Of a stretch of 6,530 bases of DNA, positions 6,422-6,530 are shown in pieces. The stretch comes from Dehalococcoidia bacterium UBA5629 (GTDB lineage Bacteria > Chloroflexota > Dehalococcoidia > GIF9 > UBA5629). Below the pieces are notes generated by a model. It saw only the letters and a list, made by a program, of their open reading frames with translations. It was not told where the DNA came from and ran no database searches. The translations under genes were made by a program, and so were the position numbers. Each line of letters begins with the position of its first letter. The stretch's first letter is position 1. The stretch lies in NCBI GenBank assembly GCA_002421445.1, contig DIKB01000034.1:1-6530 (forward strand), written 5' to 3'.

Positions 6422-6530
6422 ATATATCCTGCTGATGCCGGCCATCGATCGTCACCAAGGTTTGTCAGATTTGCCAGAAACAATGCACCGCCTTCAACCA
6501 TATCCTGCGAGCAATCGCTAAAGAAAATCC
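6421..6530 (-). pseudogene. N-terminal-side part of the unrecognised gene interrupted by the IS (runs off the window edge)
   Basis: The - strand frame is open from 6528 to the insertion point and gives 36 residues, including SDCSQDMVEGGALF, LTNLGDDRWP and ASAGYI. Joined to the part at 4852-5286 through a single TA it reads GYI-NNCIRDICHEL without a break, giving 180 visible residues of one protein. The start codon is outside the window unless ATG at 6501 is used, for which I see no convincing ribosome-binding site. In the present sequence the frame runs on into the element, adds about 33 foreign codons and stops at TAA or TAG inside it near 6319. No family recognised. Confidence 0.72.

Noticed and set aside
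6319..6501. 60-codon - strand frame across the right end of the IS
   Set aside because: Its first 27 residues are the genuine interrupted host gene; the rest is antisense to the transposase. It is not an independent gene.
1..6530. CRISPR arrays, tRNA or rRNA genes, riboswitches
   Set aside because: No regularly spaced repeats, cloverleaf-like sequence or recognisable conserved RNA motif was seen on either strand.

Overview
The window looks like a chromosomal segment of an anaerobic bacterium, plausibly a Firmicute and perhaps of the Negativicutes type. That is an inference from the electron-bifurcating NfnAB pair, strong AGGAGG/GGAGG ribosome-binding sites, a TTG start and moderate base composition. 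No rRNA or other firm taxonomic marker is present. Three blocks are visible: an energy-metabolism operon, a lipid-linked sugar transfer module, and a stretch of gene decay caused or accompanied by an insertion sequence.

Positions 1-2247 (+ strand) carry the NfnA/NfnB pair. NfnA lacks only its first few codons at the window edge. NfnB follows after 15 bases and starts at TTG behind a GGAGG. Together they form the cytoplasmic flavin-based bifurcating NADH-dependent ferredoxin:NADP+ oxidoreductase, which links the NADH, NADPH and ferredoxin pools. Every cofactor motif I looked for is intact.

Positions 2268-4528 (- strand, convergent with nfnAB, 20 bases apart) hold a two-gene operon. The upstream gene joins a GT2 polyprenyl-phosphate sugar synthase domain to a GtrA-like membrane domain. 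The downstream gene is a short GT39 (PMT-like) integral membrane glycosyltransferase. The two are separated by 2 bases or overlap slightly. The natural reading is that the first loads a sugar onto a polyprenyl phosphate and the second transfers it to an acceptor outside the membrane. Sugar and acceptor cannot be read from the sequence.

Positions 4529-4851 hold no intact gene. They contain a relic on the - strand (4570-4671) whose reading continues through an in-frame TAG where a tryptophan is expected, followed by AT-rich DNA with one weak promoter candidate.

Positions 4852-6530 hold an unrecognised - strand gene split by a 1132-bp IS630-family element (5288-6419). The element is flanked by a TA target duplication (5286-5287 and 6420-6421). 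Removing the element plus one TA joins the two halves in a single open frame, which fixes the ends of the element and shows that the insertion broke a coding sequence. The transposase itself is split by a one-base frameshift just before its first catalytic aspartate, so this copy has probably lost autonomous transposition unless the ribosome slips there. The host gene's N-terminus runs off the right edge. It is the only protein here whose family I could not name.
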